64,000 nucleotides of DNA from Nocardia vulneris (GCF_001613425.1 NZ_BDCI01000035.1:1-64000), one strand, 5' to 3'. Shown: positions 51,966-60,913, counted from the stretch's first letter. Program-made: numbers and translations. The notes: generated from the letters alone by a model not told the origin.

Positions 51966-52139
51966 GGGGCCATCATCCCAGGTACCCCCAGCGCTTTTTC
52001 GCGCGCACCCTGACTCCGTTCACTTCCCTCACAAAAGCAACCGCCCGGTTCCGATGCCGCGCGCGGCGCTGTGATCGACGTCTCTACACTCGCTCCGTTC
52101 CATCTCGCACGCGGTATCCATATCGAGAGGAGTCAACTG

Positions 52140-52439
52140 ATGTACCCCTCGCAACCGGAGGGCAGGCACGCCGCACCGGGCGGTGCGCCGAACCAGCCCC
52201 CACGGATGGTCGGACTGCAGTCGAACAAGGCCGCGCAGGCGGCGGGCGCGCAGAGCGCGCTAGCCACCTTCGTCACCTACGCGAAGGCGCTCGAATCGCT
52301 GGACCGGAACCACTTTCCGGACGAGTACGCCATGCATGCCGACCGGCTCAAGGAACTCAAGCCGTTCCTGCGTGCCCACGGCATCCTCGACGTCATGCAG
52401 GTCAAGAACCCGGAAGTAGCGGCTCTCATCGGAGTGTGA
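52140..52439 (+). CDS. Small conserved hypothetical protein
   Basis: The 99-residue product has a disordered start and a helical core (AQAAGAQSALATFVTYAKALESLDRNHFPDEYAMHADRLKELKPFLRAHG). GAGAGGAGTCAACTG precedes the ATG. It is divergent from trpE. No family is recognised. Confidence 0.6.
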   Translation: MYPSQPEGRHAAPGGAPNQPPRMVGLQSNKAAQAAGAQSALATFVTYAKALESLDRNHFPDEYAMHADRLKELKPFLRAHGILDVMQVKNPEVAALIGV

Positions 52440-52491
52440 TTCCGGTCGGACCGCGCCCGGACGCGAGTCCGGCGAGCGCCGTTCGCGGCCC

Positions 52492-52559
52492 GTCTCGCGT
52501 CCCGGCTGTCGAAGCGCACGCGCCCGCAGGCGCAAGTCTCGACAGCCGGGACGCGAGAC
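52492..52559. terminator. Large hairpin between the 52140 gene and bcpB
   Basis: GTCTCGCGTCCCGGCTGTCG and its complement make a perfect 21-bp stem; the 26-nt loop holds a further GCGC/GCGC pair. It starts 53 nt after a stop and ends 44 nt before bcpB, so it fits a strong terminator. Confidence 0.65.
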
Positions 52560-52602
52560 ACAGGCCACGCCCGCGGGGCACGGGCGCAGTACTGTCTCTT
52601 TC

Positions 52603-53064
52603 ATGCAGACAGGCCAGCTCGCTCCCCAGTTCGAGCTCCCCGATCAGTCCGGCACGCTCCGTTCGCTCGACGCCTTGCTCGCGAACGGTCCGCTGGTGCT
52701 CTTCTTCTATCCCGCCGCCAACACGCCGGTCTGCACGGCGGAGGCCTGCCACTTCCGTGATGTGGCCGCCGATTTCGCCGCGCTCGGCGCGTCCTGTGCG
52801 GGCATCAGCGCCGACGCGGTGGCGACCCAGGCCGGTTTCGCCGACAAGCAGCGCCTCGGCTATCCCCTGCTCTCCGATCCGGACGGCGTGGTCGCCGCGC
52901 AGTTCGGCGTGAAGCGCGGGCTGCTCGGCAAGCTGGCCCCGGTCAAGCGCCAGACCTTCGTCATCGACCAGGACCGCACCGTCGGCAAGATCATCACCGG
53001 CGAATTGCGGGCCAACGTGCACGCCGACGAAGCGCTGAAGTTCCTGCGCGAGCGCGCGAAGTAG
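52603..53064 (+). CDS. bcpB: Peroxiredoxin of the bacterioferritin comigratory protein type
   Basis: The 153-residue thioredoxin-fold peroxidase has the active site FFYPAANTPVCTAEACHFRD, with the peroxidatic Cys and a resolving Cys five residues on. It reduces hydroperoxides using thioredoxin. The position next to trpE matches Rv1608c in M. tuberculosis. Confidence 0.93.
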   Translation: MQTGQLAPQFELPDQSGTLRSLDALLANGPLVLFFYPAANTPVCTAEACHFRDVAADFAALGASCAGISADAVATQAGFADKQRLGYPLLSDPDGVVAAQFGVKRGLLGKLAPVKRQTFVIDQDRTVGKIITGELRANVHADEALKFLRERAK

Positions 53065-53153
53065 GCAAGCGCGCCGCAAATCCCGGCACGGACGTACCGA
53101 AACGCCGGGAAGATCAGCCCGTTTCCGCCGCGCACCCGGCTTACCCTGGGGTC

Positions 53154-53735
53154 ATGACTGCGACCGACGGACAGCTGGAGCAGAAATCGACCGGTCCCGC
53201 GTGGCGGACCTGGCTCGCCGGCGGGCTGGCTTTGCTCGTCCTCTTGTTCGTCGCCTATTTCATCCTCTCGGCGTTCATTCCGCGCTGGTGGGCGCAGCGG
53301 ATCGCGGAGATGGTCAACGGCAGCTTCGCCAAGGGCATCGGCTGGGGACTGGTCTACGGCGGCGTATGCACCCTCGTCCCGCTGCTTCTGCTGCTCTTCG
53401 CGGGGCGGGTGTGGCGCCGCCGGGCCGGCCGGTTCCTGGCGGGCGCGGCCGTGGTGATCGCCGCGCTGGTCGCGATTCCCAATCTGATGACGCTGACCAT
53501 CGTGCTCGGCGGCAGCAACGCCGCCCATGCCGGACAACGGATTCTGGACGTCGACGCGCCCGCCTTCCGGGGCGCGACGCTGGTCGGCGCGATCGTCGCG
53601 GCGGTGATCTGGCTGGCCGTGCTGGCGCTGACCGTCTCACGGTGGTGGCGCAGGCGGCATCCGAAGCGTGCACATGCACAAGCGACCCCGCCCGCCGATG
53701 CGGCAAAACCCATGACCGGGCCCGGCGGTCTGTGA
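53154..53735 (+). CDS. Four-helix membrane protein
   Basis: The 193-residue protein has hydrophobic segments at about 18-40, 63-83, 96-118 and 143-162, with WWAQRIAEMVNGSFAKGIGWGLVYG between the first two and a basic C-terminus. It is a conserved actinobacterial inner membrane protein of unknown function, in the place of chaA relative to M. tuberculosis but unrelated to it. Confidence 0.7.
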   Translation: MTATDGQLEQKSTGPAWRTWLAGGLALLVLLFVAYFILSAFIPRWWAQRIAEMVNGSFAKGIGWGLVYGGVCTLVPLLLLLFAGRVWRRRAGRFLAGAAVVIAALVAIPNLMTLTIVLGGSNAAHAGQRILDVDAPAFRGATLVGAIVAAVIWLAVLALTVSRWWRRRHPKRAHAQATPPADAAKPMTGPGGL

Positions 53736-53831
53736 GTGAACTCACCTCACCTGCCAACTCCATGACGGTCGAGCGAAGTCGTGGCAAACTCAGAGTCACG
53801 GGTGACTGTGAACACGCTTTTCAATAATCGC

Positions 53832-53842
53832 TAGTCTTACTA
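53832..53842. promoter_or_regulatory. Small palindrome before marR
   Basis: TAGT-CTT-ACTA lies about 40 nt before the marR start in an AT-rich stretch that includes likely -10 sequences. It is a candidate autoregulatory site. Confidence 0.4.
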
Positions 53843-53880
53843 ACAAAACCACGTCACTTGGCTTGAAAGAAGGCACACCA

Positions 53881-54372
53881 GTGACGAAGTGGTTAGACCC
53901 CGTAGAACAACGAGCTTGGCGCGCGGTCGTTGCGCTGATGACACGTCTACCAGGCGCTTTGGACACGCAGCTGCAACGAGAATCCGGGGTTACCCATTTC
54001 GAGTACTGGGTTTTGACCCTGCTGTCCGAGGAACCGGGGCATCGGCTGCAGATGAGTGACCTCGCACACAAGGCAAATGCATCGCTATCACGGCTTTCGC
54101 ATGTGGTGTCGAAGCTGGAGCGGATGGGCTGGGCGCAACGCTCGGCTACCGCCGGGCGCCGTGGCGTGCAGGCCGTACTCACAGACGACGGCTACCACAA
54201 GGTGGTCGAGGCGGCCCCCGGTTACCTGGATGCCGTGCGGCACATGGTTTTCGACGGTTTGGAGCCGGAGCAGACGGCGCAGCTCGCCGAACTCAGCGAG
54301 CTGCTCGCGGATCATCTGACCGATGCGCTCAGCCGCCCCGACACCGGCGGCGCCGCGGAACGCGGCACCTAA
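53881..54372 (+). CDS. MarR family regulator
   Basis: The 163-residue protein has the MarR core THFEYWVLTLLSEEPGHRLQMSDLAHKANASLSRLSHVVSKLERMGW, with the recognition helix SLSRLSHVVSKLE and wing SATAGRRGVQAVLT. The GTG is preferred to a TTG 18 nt upstream because AAGAAGG lies at the right distance. It converges on hisI. No partner gene is adjacent. Confidence 0.88.
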   Translation: MTKWLDPVEQRAWRAVVALMTRLPGALDTQLQRESGVTHFEYWVLTLLSEEPGHRLQMSDLAHKANASLSRLSHVVSKLERMGWAQRSATAGRRGVQAVLTDDGYHKVVEAAPGYLDAVRHMVFDGLEPEQTAQLAELSELLADHLTDALSRPDTGGAAERGT

Positions 54373-54378
54373 GCCCGC

Positions 54379-54726
54379 CTAGGCCGGATCGGCGAGCAGC
54401 ACGTCCGTATCGAAGCAGGTGTGCGTCCCGGTGTGACACGCCGCGCCTTCCTGATCGACGACCAGCAGCACGGTGTCCCCGTCGCAGTCGAGCCGGACCT
54501 CGTGCACGTACTGCGTGTGGCCGGAGGTCTCCCCCTTGACCCAGTACTGCTGCCGCGAGCGCGAAAAGTAGGTCGCCTTGCGGGTTTCCAGCGTGCGGGC
54601 CAGCGCCTCGTCGTCCATCCACGCGACCATCAACACGTCGCCGGTGCCGCGCTCCTGCGCGACGGCGGACACCAGGCCTGCGTCGTTGCGCTTGAGCCGG
54701 GCGGCGATGGCGGGATCGAGACTCAT
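54379..54726 (-). CDS. hisI: Phosphoribosyl-AMP cyclohydrolase
   Basis: The 115-residue single-domain enzyme has the metal-binding Cys triad in VRLDCDGDTVLLVVDQEG, then ACHTGTHTCF, and the Mg site in the preceding DCD. It opens the purine ring of PR-AMP in histidine synthesis. Unlike M. tuberculosis, it is separated from hisF by a MarR/SMR block. Confidence 0.95.
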   Translation of the reverse strand: MSLDPAIAARLKRNDAGLVSAVAQERGTGDVLMVAWMDDEALARTLETRKATYFSRSRQQYWVKGETSGHTQYVHEVRLDCDGDTVLLVVDQEGAACHTGTHTCFDTDVLLADPA

Positions 54727-54746
54727 GTGACCGTTTATAGCAAAGT

Positions 54747-55163
54747 TCAGACCCGGGCCCGGCGCAGGGCGGCCACGGTGTCGTCGTCGGATTCGTCCAG
54801 GGCCGCGGCGAGCGTGTCACGATAGGTGCCGCGGGCCGCCTCGTACCGGGCCCGTCCCTCGTCGGTGATCACCGTGTAGACCCCGCGCCGATCGTCCGGA
54901 CAGAGATCGCGGTAGGCCAGGCCCGCGGCGTCGAGCCGTCCGACGAGCCGGGTCACCGAGCTCTGATTCAGCCCGAGCCGGTTCGCCAGATCCTGCATGC
55001 GCAGTTCGCCGTCCTCGGCCTCGCGCAGGAACCCGAGGGCACGGAACTCCGACAACCCGAGCCCGTGCCCCCGCTGCACCGCCGTCGCCAATCGGCTTTC
55101 CACCTGGACATACAAGGCGGACAGCCGACTCCACATCTCCTCGTCCCGCACCGTGTTTGACAC
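54747..55163 (-). CDS. MarR family regulator facing the SMR efflux pair
   Basis: The 138-residue protein has a MarR helix-turn-helix (LRMQDLANRLGLNQSSVTRLVGRLDAAGL) and wing (DDRRGVYTVIT). It starts at GTG with no ribosome binding site; TACAAAT lies just upstream, so the message may be leaderless. It is divergent from the SMR genes and probably represses them. Confidence 0.88.
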   Translation of the reverse strand: MSNTVRDEEMWSRLSALYVQVESRLATAVQRGHGLGLSEFRALGFLREAEDGELRMQDLANRLGLNQSSVTRLVGRLDAAGLAYRDLCPDDRRGVYTVITDEGRARYEAARGTYRDTLAAALDESDDDTVAALRRARV

Positions 55164-55194
55164 AAGTTATTTGTACATGCATACTTCTCCTCGC

Positions 55195-55207
55195 GCAACT
55201 TAGTTGC
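55195..55207. promoter_or_regulatory. Palindrome between marR and the SMR genes
   Basis: GCAAC-TTA-GTTGC lies in the short divergent region, flanked by looser inverted repeats (TTATTTGTA and TACAAATAA at about 55167 and 55214). These are candidate MarR sites overlapping both promoters. Confidence 0.5.
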
Positions 55208-55235
55208 ATATACATACAAATAAGGAGCTGTTCCG

Positions 55236-55586
55236 ATGGCCTGGATCTACCTGCTGATCGCCGCCGTGTTCGAAGTGGTCTTCGCGCTGGCGACCAACGC
55301 CACGCACGGATTCACCGTGCTCGGCCCGTCCCTGCTCACCGCGGCCGCCGCGGCGGGCGGCATCTTCTTCCTCAGCCTCGCGCTGCGCACCCTCGACGTC
55401 GGAGTGGGTTACACCGTGTGGACCGGCATCGGCTCGGTCGGCACCGTCACCCTCGGCACGGTGATCTTCCACGAGACGCTGAACGTCTGGAAGGTGCTCG
55501 CCTTCGTGCTGATCATCGGCGGCGTACTCGGCCTGAAACTCGCCGACACCCTCGCCGCTCGCGCCGCCCAGCCCGTCACCGTCTGA
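55236..55586 (+). CDS. Small multidrug resistance (SMR) subunit
   Basis: The 116-residue, four-helix protein has the SMR motif with the membrane Glu (AAVFEVVFALATNATHGF, Glu13-14 region) and RTLDVGVGYTVWTGIGSVGTV. It exports cationic drugs with protons. GGAGCTGTTCCG precedes the ATG. It is followed by a related gene, as in EbrAB/YkkCD heterodimers. Confidence 0.93.
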   Translation: MAWIYLLIAAVFEVVFALATNATHGFTVLGPSLLTAAAAAGGIFFLSLALRTLDVGVGYTVWTGIGSVGTVTLGTVIFHETLNVWKVLAFVLIIGGVLGLKLADTLAARAAQPVTV

Positions 55587-55621
55587 TCCCCCACTTCACC
55601 ACCAGCACAGGAGTTTTCGTC

Positions 55622-55942
55622 ATGGCCTGGTTATTTCTCGGCATCGCCATCGTTTTCGAGATCGCGTTCGCGCTCGGCACCAACGCGACCAACGGCTTCA
55701 CCAAACTGTGGCCCTCGGTCTTCACCCTGGTCGCCGCGGCGGGCGGCATCTTCACGCTGAGCCTCGCGCTGCGCACCCTGGATGTCGGTGTGGGATACAC
55801 CATCTGGACCGGCGTCGGCGCCCTCGGCACCGTCATCCTCGGCGCGCTCGTCTACCACGAGAAGATCACCCTGCCCAAGATCGTGTCCTTCGCCGCGATC
55901 ATCGCCGGCGCGGTCCTGCTCAAAGTGGCCGCAGGCGCCTGA
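55622..55942 (+). CDS. Second SMR subunit
   Basis: The 106-residue paralogue retains the active-site Glu (IVFEIAFALGTNATNGF) and RTLDVGVGYTIWTGVGALGT. About half of its residues match the first subunit. CAGGAGTTTTCGTC precedes the ATG, 35 nt after the first gene. A clear terminator follows. Confidence 0.93.
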   Translation: MAWLFLGIAIVFEIAFALGTNATNGFTKLWPSVFTLVAAAGGIFTLSLALRTLDVGVGYTIWTGVGALGTVILGALVYHEKITLPKIVSFAAIIAGAVLLKVAAGA

Positions 55943-55953
55943 ACGCACCCGAT

Positions 55954-55984
55954 GACCCGCTCGGCCCAAAGGGCTGAGCGGGTC
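55954..55984. terminator. Terminator after the SMR operon
   Basis: GACCCGCTCGGCCC and GGGCTGAGCGGGTC pair with one mismatch around AAA. It lies 11 nt after the stop. The rest of 55943-56192 has no gene. Confidence 0.75.
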
Positions 55985-56192
55985 GTGCTCGTTCCAACGA
56001 GACCCGTTGCGCCCCTTCCGCCCCGCCGCGATCCACCGGCAACAGTCAGCGCGACTACAGCGAGTCGCAGCCGCGGCAGTCGCGGCCGATCAGCGGGATT
56101 GTTCAGCGAAAGTCGTTGGCGGGTAAAAGATCCGGCGAGTTCGGCAGATCGACGGGTGACCTGCCGCATCTCGGCAGCCCTGGTTCCACGGA

Positions 56193-56966
56193 CTAACGGA
56201 CGACGATGTCCTCGGCGCGCATCGAGTCCTTTACCTGGCCGATGGTGAGTTCGCCGAAGTGGAAGACGCTGGCTGCCAGGACGGCATCGGCGCCGGCCTG
56301 GACCGCGGGGGCGAAATGCTCGACGGCACCCGCGCCGCCGGAGGCGATCACCGGCACGGTGACGGCGGCGCGCACCGCGCGGATCATCGCGAGGTCGAAG
56401 CCGGCCTTGGTGCCGTCGGCGTCCATCGAGTTCAGCAGGATCTCCCCGACACCCAATTCGGCGCCGCGGGTAGCCCATTCGACCGCGTCGATGCCGGTGC
56501 CGCGTTTACCGCCGTGGGTGGTGACCTCCCAGCCGGACGCCGTCGCGGGCTGCCCCGCGGGCACCGTGCGCGCGTCGACGGACAGCACGATGCACTGCGA
56601 GCCGAACCGCTCCGACATTTCGCGCAGCACCTCGGGACGCGCGATGGCGGCGGTGTTCACCGACACTTTGTCCGCGCCCGCGCGCAGCAGCCGGTCCACG
56701 TCGTCGACGGTGCGCACGCCGCCGCCGACGGTGAGCGGGATGAAGATCTGCTCGGCGGTGCGGGTCACCACATCGATCATGGTGCCGCGGTCGCCGGTCG
56801 AGGCGGTGACGTCGAGGAAGGTGAGTTCGTCGGCACCCTGCGCGTCATAGGTCGCGGCCAGCTCGACGGGATCGCCCGCGTCGCGCAGGTTTTCGAAGTT
56901 CACGCCCTTGACCACCCGGCCCGCGTCGACATCCAGACACGGAATCACGCGTACCGCCAACGTCAT
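56193..56966 (-). CDS. hisF: Imidazole glycerol phosphate synthase subunit HisF
   Basis: The 257-residue barrel has RVIPCLDVDAGRVVKGVNF (catalytic Asp 11), CIVLSVDART (second Asp near 131) and the phosphate loop VIASGGAGAVEHF. It forms IGP and AICAR using ammonia from HisH. The gene lies 4 nt after impA. Confidence 0.97.
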   Translation of the reverse strand: MTLAVRVIPCLDVDAGRVVKGVNFENLRDAGDPVELAATYDAQGADELTFLDVTASTGDRGTMIDVVTRTAEQIFIPLTVGGGVRTVDDVDRLLRAGADKVSVNTAAIARPEVLREMSERFGSQCIVLSVDARTVPAGQPATASGWEVTTHGGKRGTGIDAVEWATRGAELGVGEILLNSMDADGTKAGFDLAMIRAVRAAVTVPVIASGGAGAVEHFAPAVQAGADAVLAASVFHFGELTIGQVKDSMRAEDIVVR

Positions 56967-56970
56967 TGCC

Positions 56971-57804
56971 TCACCCTTCCTCCGCGGTCGCCGGATCGGC
57001 GACCGTGCAGATCATCTCGAGCAGTTCCTCGTGCACGCCGGGCGCCGCGGCGAGCACCGAACCCGAGGTGATGGTCCACGGCTCCCCTGCCAGGTCGGTG
57101 ACGACACCGCCCGCCGCCCGGATCAGCGCCACGCCCGCGGCGTTGTCCCAGGGATGATGCCCGAACACGATCGCGCCGCCGAGCACCCCGGAGGCGGTGA
57201 ACGCCAGGTCGATTCCGGTCGAGCCGTGCATCCGCACCCGCGAGGAGAGCCTGCTCAGCGGGCCGAGCAGATCGAACCGGAATTGGCCCGGAATCCGGCC
57301 GCGCGCATCGACATTGAACGCGCCGAAGCCGATCATCGCCTCGGCGAGCTTGCCGTGCGGCAACGGCGGCAACGGCTGACCGTTCAGCAGCACCGGCCCG
57401 CCGGCCTGGGCGGCATAGCGCTGCCCGAGCAGCGGCAGCCAGGTGAGACCGAGCACCGGCTCGCCCTCGTGCACCAGAGCGAGCAGCATGCCCGAAAGCG
57501 GGTGCCCGGAGGAGTAATTGAAGGTGCCGTCGATCGGATCGAGCACCCACGAGGTGCCCGACACCAGGTCCGGCCCGCCGAATTCCTCACCGTGCACGCC
57601 GATCCCGGTGCGCTGCTCCAGCTGTGCCGAGATGGTGCGCTCCAGCTCCAGGTCGAGTTCGGTGGCGAAGTCGTTGCGGCCCTTGGTCACCGCGCTCGGC
57701 GCGCCGACGCCCTCGACGAACCGCGAGGTGACCGAGTCCAGGATTTCGCGCGCGATACCGAGCAGCGCCGAAAGGTCGGGCAGCGCCGGGGAATCCTGGC
57801 TCAT
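56971..57804 (-). CDS. impA: Inositol monophosphatase family phosphatase (ImpA/HisN-like)
   Basis: The 277-residue protein has the lithium-sensitive phosphatase motifs GVHGEEFGG, WVLDPIDGTFNYSSGHP and HPWDNAAGVALIRAAGG. In the his cluster of actinobacteria the gene either supplies histidinol-phosphatase activity or handles inositol phosphate. It overlaps hisA by 4 nt (ATGA). Confidence 0.92.
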   Translation of the reverse strand: MSQDSPALPDLSALLGIAREILDSVTSRFVEGVGAPSAVTKGRNDFATELDLELERTISAQLEQRTGIGVHGEEFGGPDLVSGTSWVLDPIDGTFNYSSGHPLSGMLLALVHEGEPVLGLTWLPLLGQRYAAQAGGPVLLNGQPLPPLPHGKLAEAMIGFGAFNVDARGRIPGQFRFDLLGPLSRLSSRVRMHGSTGIDLAFTASGVLGGAIVFGHHPWDNAAGVALIRAAGGVVTDLAGEPWTITSGSVLAAAPGVHEELLEMICTVADPATAEEG

Positions 57805-58532
57805 CTCACCGCGGCCAGCGCCTCGGGCAGGGTGAACCGGCCCGCGTAGAGCGCCTTGCCGACGATCGACCCCTCGACGCCGTCCGGCACCAGTTCGGCG
57901 ATCGCGATCAGATCGTCGATGGTGGACACGCCACCCGAGGCGATGACCGGCGCGTCGGTCGCGGCGCACACCTCGCGCAGCAGGTCCAGGTTCGGGCCGG
58001 TGAGGGTGCCGTCCTTGGTGACGTCGGTGACCACGTAGCGGGTGCAGCCGTCCCGTTCCAGGCGCTCGAGCACCTCCCACAGATCGCCGCCGTCGCTGAC
58101 CCAGCCGCGCCCGCGCAGCCGGTGTTCGCCGTCGATGATCCGCACGTCCAGCCCCACCGCGATCCGCTCACCGTGCTGGGCGAGGGCCTTGGCGCACCAG
58201 ATCGGGTCCTCCAGCGCGGCGGTGCCGAGGTTCACCCGGTGGCAGCCGGTGGCCAGCGCCGCGGCCAGGGAATCGTCGTCGCGGATACCGCCGGACAGCT
58301 CCACTTTCACGTCGAGCTCGCCGACCACCTCCGCGAGCAGTTCCCGGTTCGAGCCGCGTCCGAAGGCGGCGTCCAGGTCGACCAGATGGACCCACTCCGC
58401 GCCCGCCTCTTGCCACGCCAGCGCCGCCTCGCGGGGCGAGCCGTAGCTGGTTTCGCTACCGGCCTCCCCCTGCACGAGGCGCACGGCCTCTCCATTGGCG
58501 ACATCGACGGCGGGCAGCAGCACAAGACTCAC
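57801..58532 (-). CDS. priA: Bifunctional phosphoribosyl isomerase PriA (HisA/TrpF)
   Basis: The 243-residue barrel has LLPAVDVANGEAVRLVQGEAGSET (catalytic Asp 10), GLDVRIIDGEHRLRGRGW and TDVTKDGTLTGPNL (second Asp). No trpF gene is seen in the trp operon, which fits the actinobacterial PriA that serves both histidine and tryptophan synthesis. It starts at GTG. Confidence 0.95.
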   Translation of the reverse strand: MSLVLLPAVDVANGEAVRLVQGEAGSETSYGSPREAALAWQEAGAEWVHLVDLDAAFGRGSNRELLAEVVGELDVKVELSGGIRDDDSLAAALATGCHRVNLGTAALEDPIWCAKALAQHGERIAVGLDVRIIDGEHRLRGRGWVSDGGDLWEVLERLERDGCTRYVVTDVTKDGTLTGPNLDLLREVCAATDAPVIASGGVSTIDDLIAIAELVPDGVEGSIVGKALYAGRFTLPEALAAVR

Positions 58533-58596
58533 TTTGAACAGCCTAGTCGTTCCGTCTTCGCGCCCTGCCTCCGGCCTGCGGGAATGGCCGCACAGG

Positions 58597-59052
58597 TCAC
58601 CGCGGCGGGTGGTGCCGATCGAGGATGTGGGTGAGCAGCCGGACGAGTTCGGCGCGTTCGGCGGGCGCGAGCCCGGTGAGCAATTCCTCCTGTGCCCCGG
58701 CGAGTCGCCGGTCCAGTTCGGCGAGATGCGCCGCGCCTGTCTCGGTCAGCGTGACGATCTTGCGGCGGCGATCACCCGGGTCAGGCCCGCGTACCACGAA
58801 GCCGCGGGCCGCCAGTTCGTTGACCGCGGTGACGATATCGCTGCGGTCGATCCGGGTGCGCTTGCCGATCTCGGCCTGCCCGGCCGCGCCCGTCTCACCC
58901 AGCACCGCGAGCAGCGCGTAGTGATGCCGCCGCGAACCGGTGCTGTCCAGCGCCCGCTCGGCCGCCCGGTTGGCGAGCAGCGCGACCTGGTCCACCAGTC
59001 GCGTCGGCATAGCACCGAGCCTGTCCGGCGCCCCGTCGCGCGCGATCGCCAT
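58597..59052 (-). CDS. MarR family regulator
   Basis: The 151-residue protein has a MarR core (HHYALLAVLGETGAAGQAEIGKRTRIDRSDIVTAVNELAARGF) and wing (DPGDRRRKIVTLT). It follows a membrane protein gene by 10 nt and is probably in its operon. A start at MPTRLVDQVA (59010) is an alternative. Confidence 0.85.
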   Translation of the reverse strand: MAIARDGAPDRLGAMPTRLVDQVALLANRAAERALDSTGSRRHHYALLAVLGETGAAGQAEIGKRTRIDRSDIVTAVNELAARGFVVRGPDPGDRRRKIVTLTETGAAHLAELDRRLAGAQEELLTGLAPAERAELVRLLTHILDRHHPPR

Positions 59053-59062
59053 GACGGCCAAT

Positions 59063-59611
59063 CTAGCCCGTGCCGGGAACACCCACCACATGATCGACGG
59101 AGCTGGCCGAGACAGTTGCGCGGATCCGTGCGCGATAGCAGACCAGCGCGGCCGCCACGGCGAACAGCGCGGTGAGTGCCGCCGCCAGGATGCGCCACCC
59201 CTGCCCGAACTGGAACTCGGTTGCGGCACGCTGGATCTCGTCGAGTGTGTGCTCGGCCCGATCGTCGAACAGGATCGAGGCCCGCGGCCACTGGTACCGG
59301 ATCGAGAGCAGGAACTGGCCGCTCACCAACGATGCCAGCGACAACGCCAGCCATCGCCTGCCCAGCCGCGCCCACAGCGCCGCCGCACCGGCGAGTAGCG
59401 CGCACACTGTCAACGCCGCGCCGAGCGGGCGCATCACATCGCCGACGGCGACCACGCTCATGAATTGCTCGGTCAGCGCCAGTGAGTCGGGGACATCCCG
59501 AAAGATGTTGGGGTACAGAAAGATTGTTTCCGCCGCGGTCGTCGCGAAGGCGAAGCACGCGAGCACCGCGTAACCCGTCAGCACGACCGAGGCAATGGTG
59601 CCGCGTCGCAT
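59063..59611 (-). CDS. Four-helix membrane protein
   Basis: The 182-residue protein has helices at about 7-28, 62-82, 87-105 and 138-160. The first loop reads TIFLYPNIFRDVPDSLALTEQFM, the second RYQWPRASILFDDRAEHTLDEIQ. The general plan is that of DUF1772/anthrone-oxygenase-like membrane proteins, but the match is loose. It is co-directional with the MarR gene. Confidence 0.65.
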   Translation of the reverse strand: MRRGTIASVVLTGYAVLACFAFATTAAETIFLYPNIFRDVPDSLALTEQFMSVVAVGDVMRPLGAALTVCALLAGAAALWARLGRRWLALSLASLVSGQFLLSIRYQWPRASILFDDRAEHTLDEIQRAATEFQFGQGWRILAAALTALFAVAAALVCYRARIRATVSASSVDHVVGVPGTG

Positions 59612-59813
59612 GGCGCCCTCCTCGGATCGACCGTAGCCGCGGGCGGGCGCGCGCGGATCCGGTGTGGTCCCCGATATTCGGCGCAGGGCACTCAGGGTCT
59701 ACCCGGAGACCGTGATCGCGGGCAACGGGCTCCGGACCGGGCCGCGGGCCGGTAGTGTCTCGCCTCGGCGCTCACTCCGATCGCTTATTCCCTACTCTCC
59801 CTGGGGTTCCCGT

Positions 59814-60275
59814 ATGTCACGTTCGACTCTTGCTGCCCTGTCCGCCCTTTCGGCAGCCTGCTGCGCCGTGGGTATCGCCACCGCGCCGACCGCCGCGGCC
59901 GCACCGCCCGAGGAGGCCCGGCTGGCCGGGTGCGAATTCGGCCGGGTCGCGGGCACCTACGACTACGCGAACTTCGGCGAGCATGCCGGGCGCATGCTCG
60001 ACGTCACCACCGGCGGGTTCCGCGACGAGTTCGAGCGGGCCAAGCCGACGATCCTGGACGGGCTCACCGCCAATCACACCAGGGCGGAGGTCAATTCGGT
60101 GGACTGCCGCGTGGTGTCCGGCGACGCGAACCAGGCCGACGTCACGCTCACCGTGGTGCAGACCACGACCGGCGACGCCACCGAGGGCATGCCCAAGACC
60201 AACAAGATGTCGCTGCTGGTCACCGTCGTGAACGTGGACGGCCGGTGGCTGGTCAACCGGGCCGAGACCAACTGA
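59814..60275 (+). CDS. Secreted protein, NTF2/Mce-associated-like
   Basis: The 153-residue product has a Sec signal peptide (LAALSALSAACCAVGIATAPTAAAA) and a mature domain with YDYANFGEHAGRMLDVTTGGFRDEFERAKPTILDGLTANHTRAEVNSVDCRVVSG and TVVNVDGRWLVNRAET, the pattern of mycobacterial Mce-associated (NTF2-like) proteins. It lacks the usual membrane anchor and is released. Two cysteines may pair. It is on the opposite strand to the his genes and converges on hisH. Confidence 0.75.
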   Translation: MSRSTLAALSALSAACCAVGIATAPTAAAAPPEEARLAGCEFGRVAGTYDYANFGEHAGRMLDVTTGGFRDEFERAKPTILDGLTANHTRAEVNSVDCRVVSGDANQADVTLTVVQTTTGDATEGMPKTNKMSLLVTVVNVDGRWLVNRAETN

Positions 60276-60277
60276 CC

Positions 60278-60913
60278 CTAGAGCGACTGCACCCAGTTGC
60301 GCAGCAGCTGGGCGCCGGCGTCGCCGGACTTCTCCGGGTGGAACTGGGTCGCCGAGAGCGCCCCGTTCTCCACCGCGGCGAGGAACGGCACGCCGTGCTC
60401 GGCCCAGGTGAGCTTGGGCGCGGCGAAATGCTGGCCGGGCGGCAGCTCCCAGGTCTGCGCGGCGTAGGAGTGCACGAAGTAGAAGCGGGTCTCGGCGTCC
60501 ATGCCCGCGAACAGCATGCTGTCGGCCGGCGCGGCGACGGTGTTCCAGCCCATGTGCGGCAGCACCGGCGCGGCCAGACGTTCCACCGTGCCCGGCCATT
60601 CCGCGCAGCCCTCGGTCTGCACGCCGAACTCGACCCCGCGTTCGAACAGGATCTGCATGCCGACGCAGATGCCCAGCACCGGCCTGCCGCCGGCGAGCCG
60701 CTGACCGATCATCCGCTCCCCGCGCACCGCGCGCAGTCCGGCCATGCAGGCGGCATACGCGCCGACGCCGGGGACCACGAGACCATCTGCGGCCAAGGCG
60801 ATCTCGGGGTCCGCGGTCACTTCCACCTTGGCCCCGGCCCGCGCCAGCGCCCGCTCGGCCGAGTGCAGATTGCCGGAGCCGTAGTCCAGCAGCGCAACAG
60901 ATTTCAGGCTCAC
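60278..60913 (-). CDS. hisH: Imidazole glycerol phosphate synthase subunit HisH
   Basis: The 211-residue class I amidotransferase has the nucleophile in LGICVGMQILFERG and the His-Glu pair in ATQFHPEKSGDAG. It makes ammonia for HisF. It overlaps hisB by 4 nt. Three unrelated genes lie between it and hisA, unlike M. tuberculosis. Confidence 0.97.
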   Translation of the reverse strand: MSLKSVALLDYGSGNLHSAERALARAGAKVEVTADPEIALAADGLVVPGVGAYAACMAGLRAVRGERMIGQRLAGGRPVLGICVGMQILFERGVEFGVQTEGCAEWPGTVERLAAPVLPHMGWNTVAAPADSMLFAGMDAETRFYFVHSYAAQTWELPPGQHFAAPKLTWAEHGVPFLAAVENGALSATQFHPEKSGDAGAQLLRNWVQSL

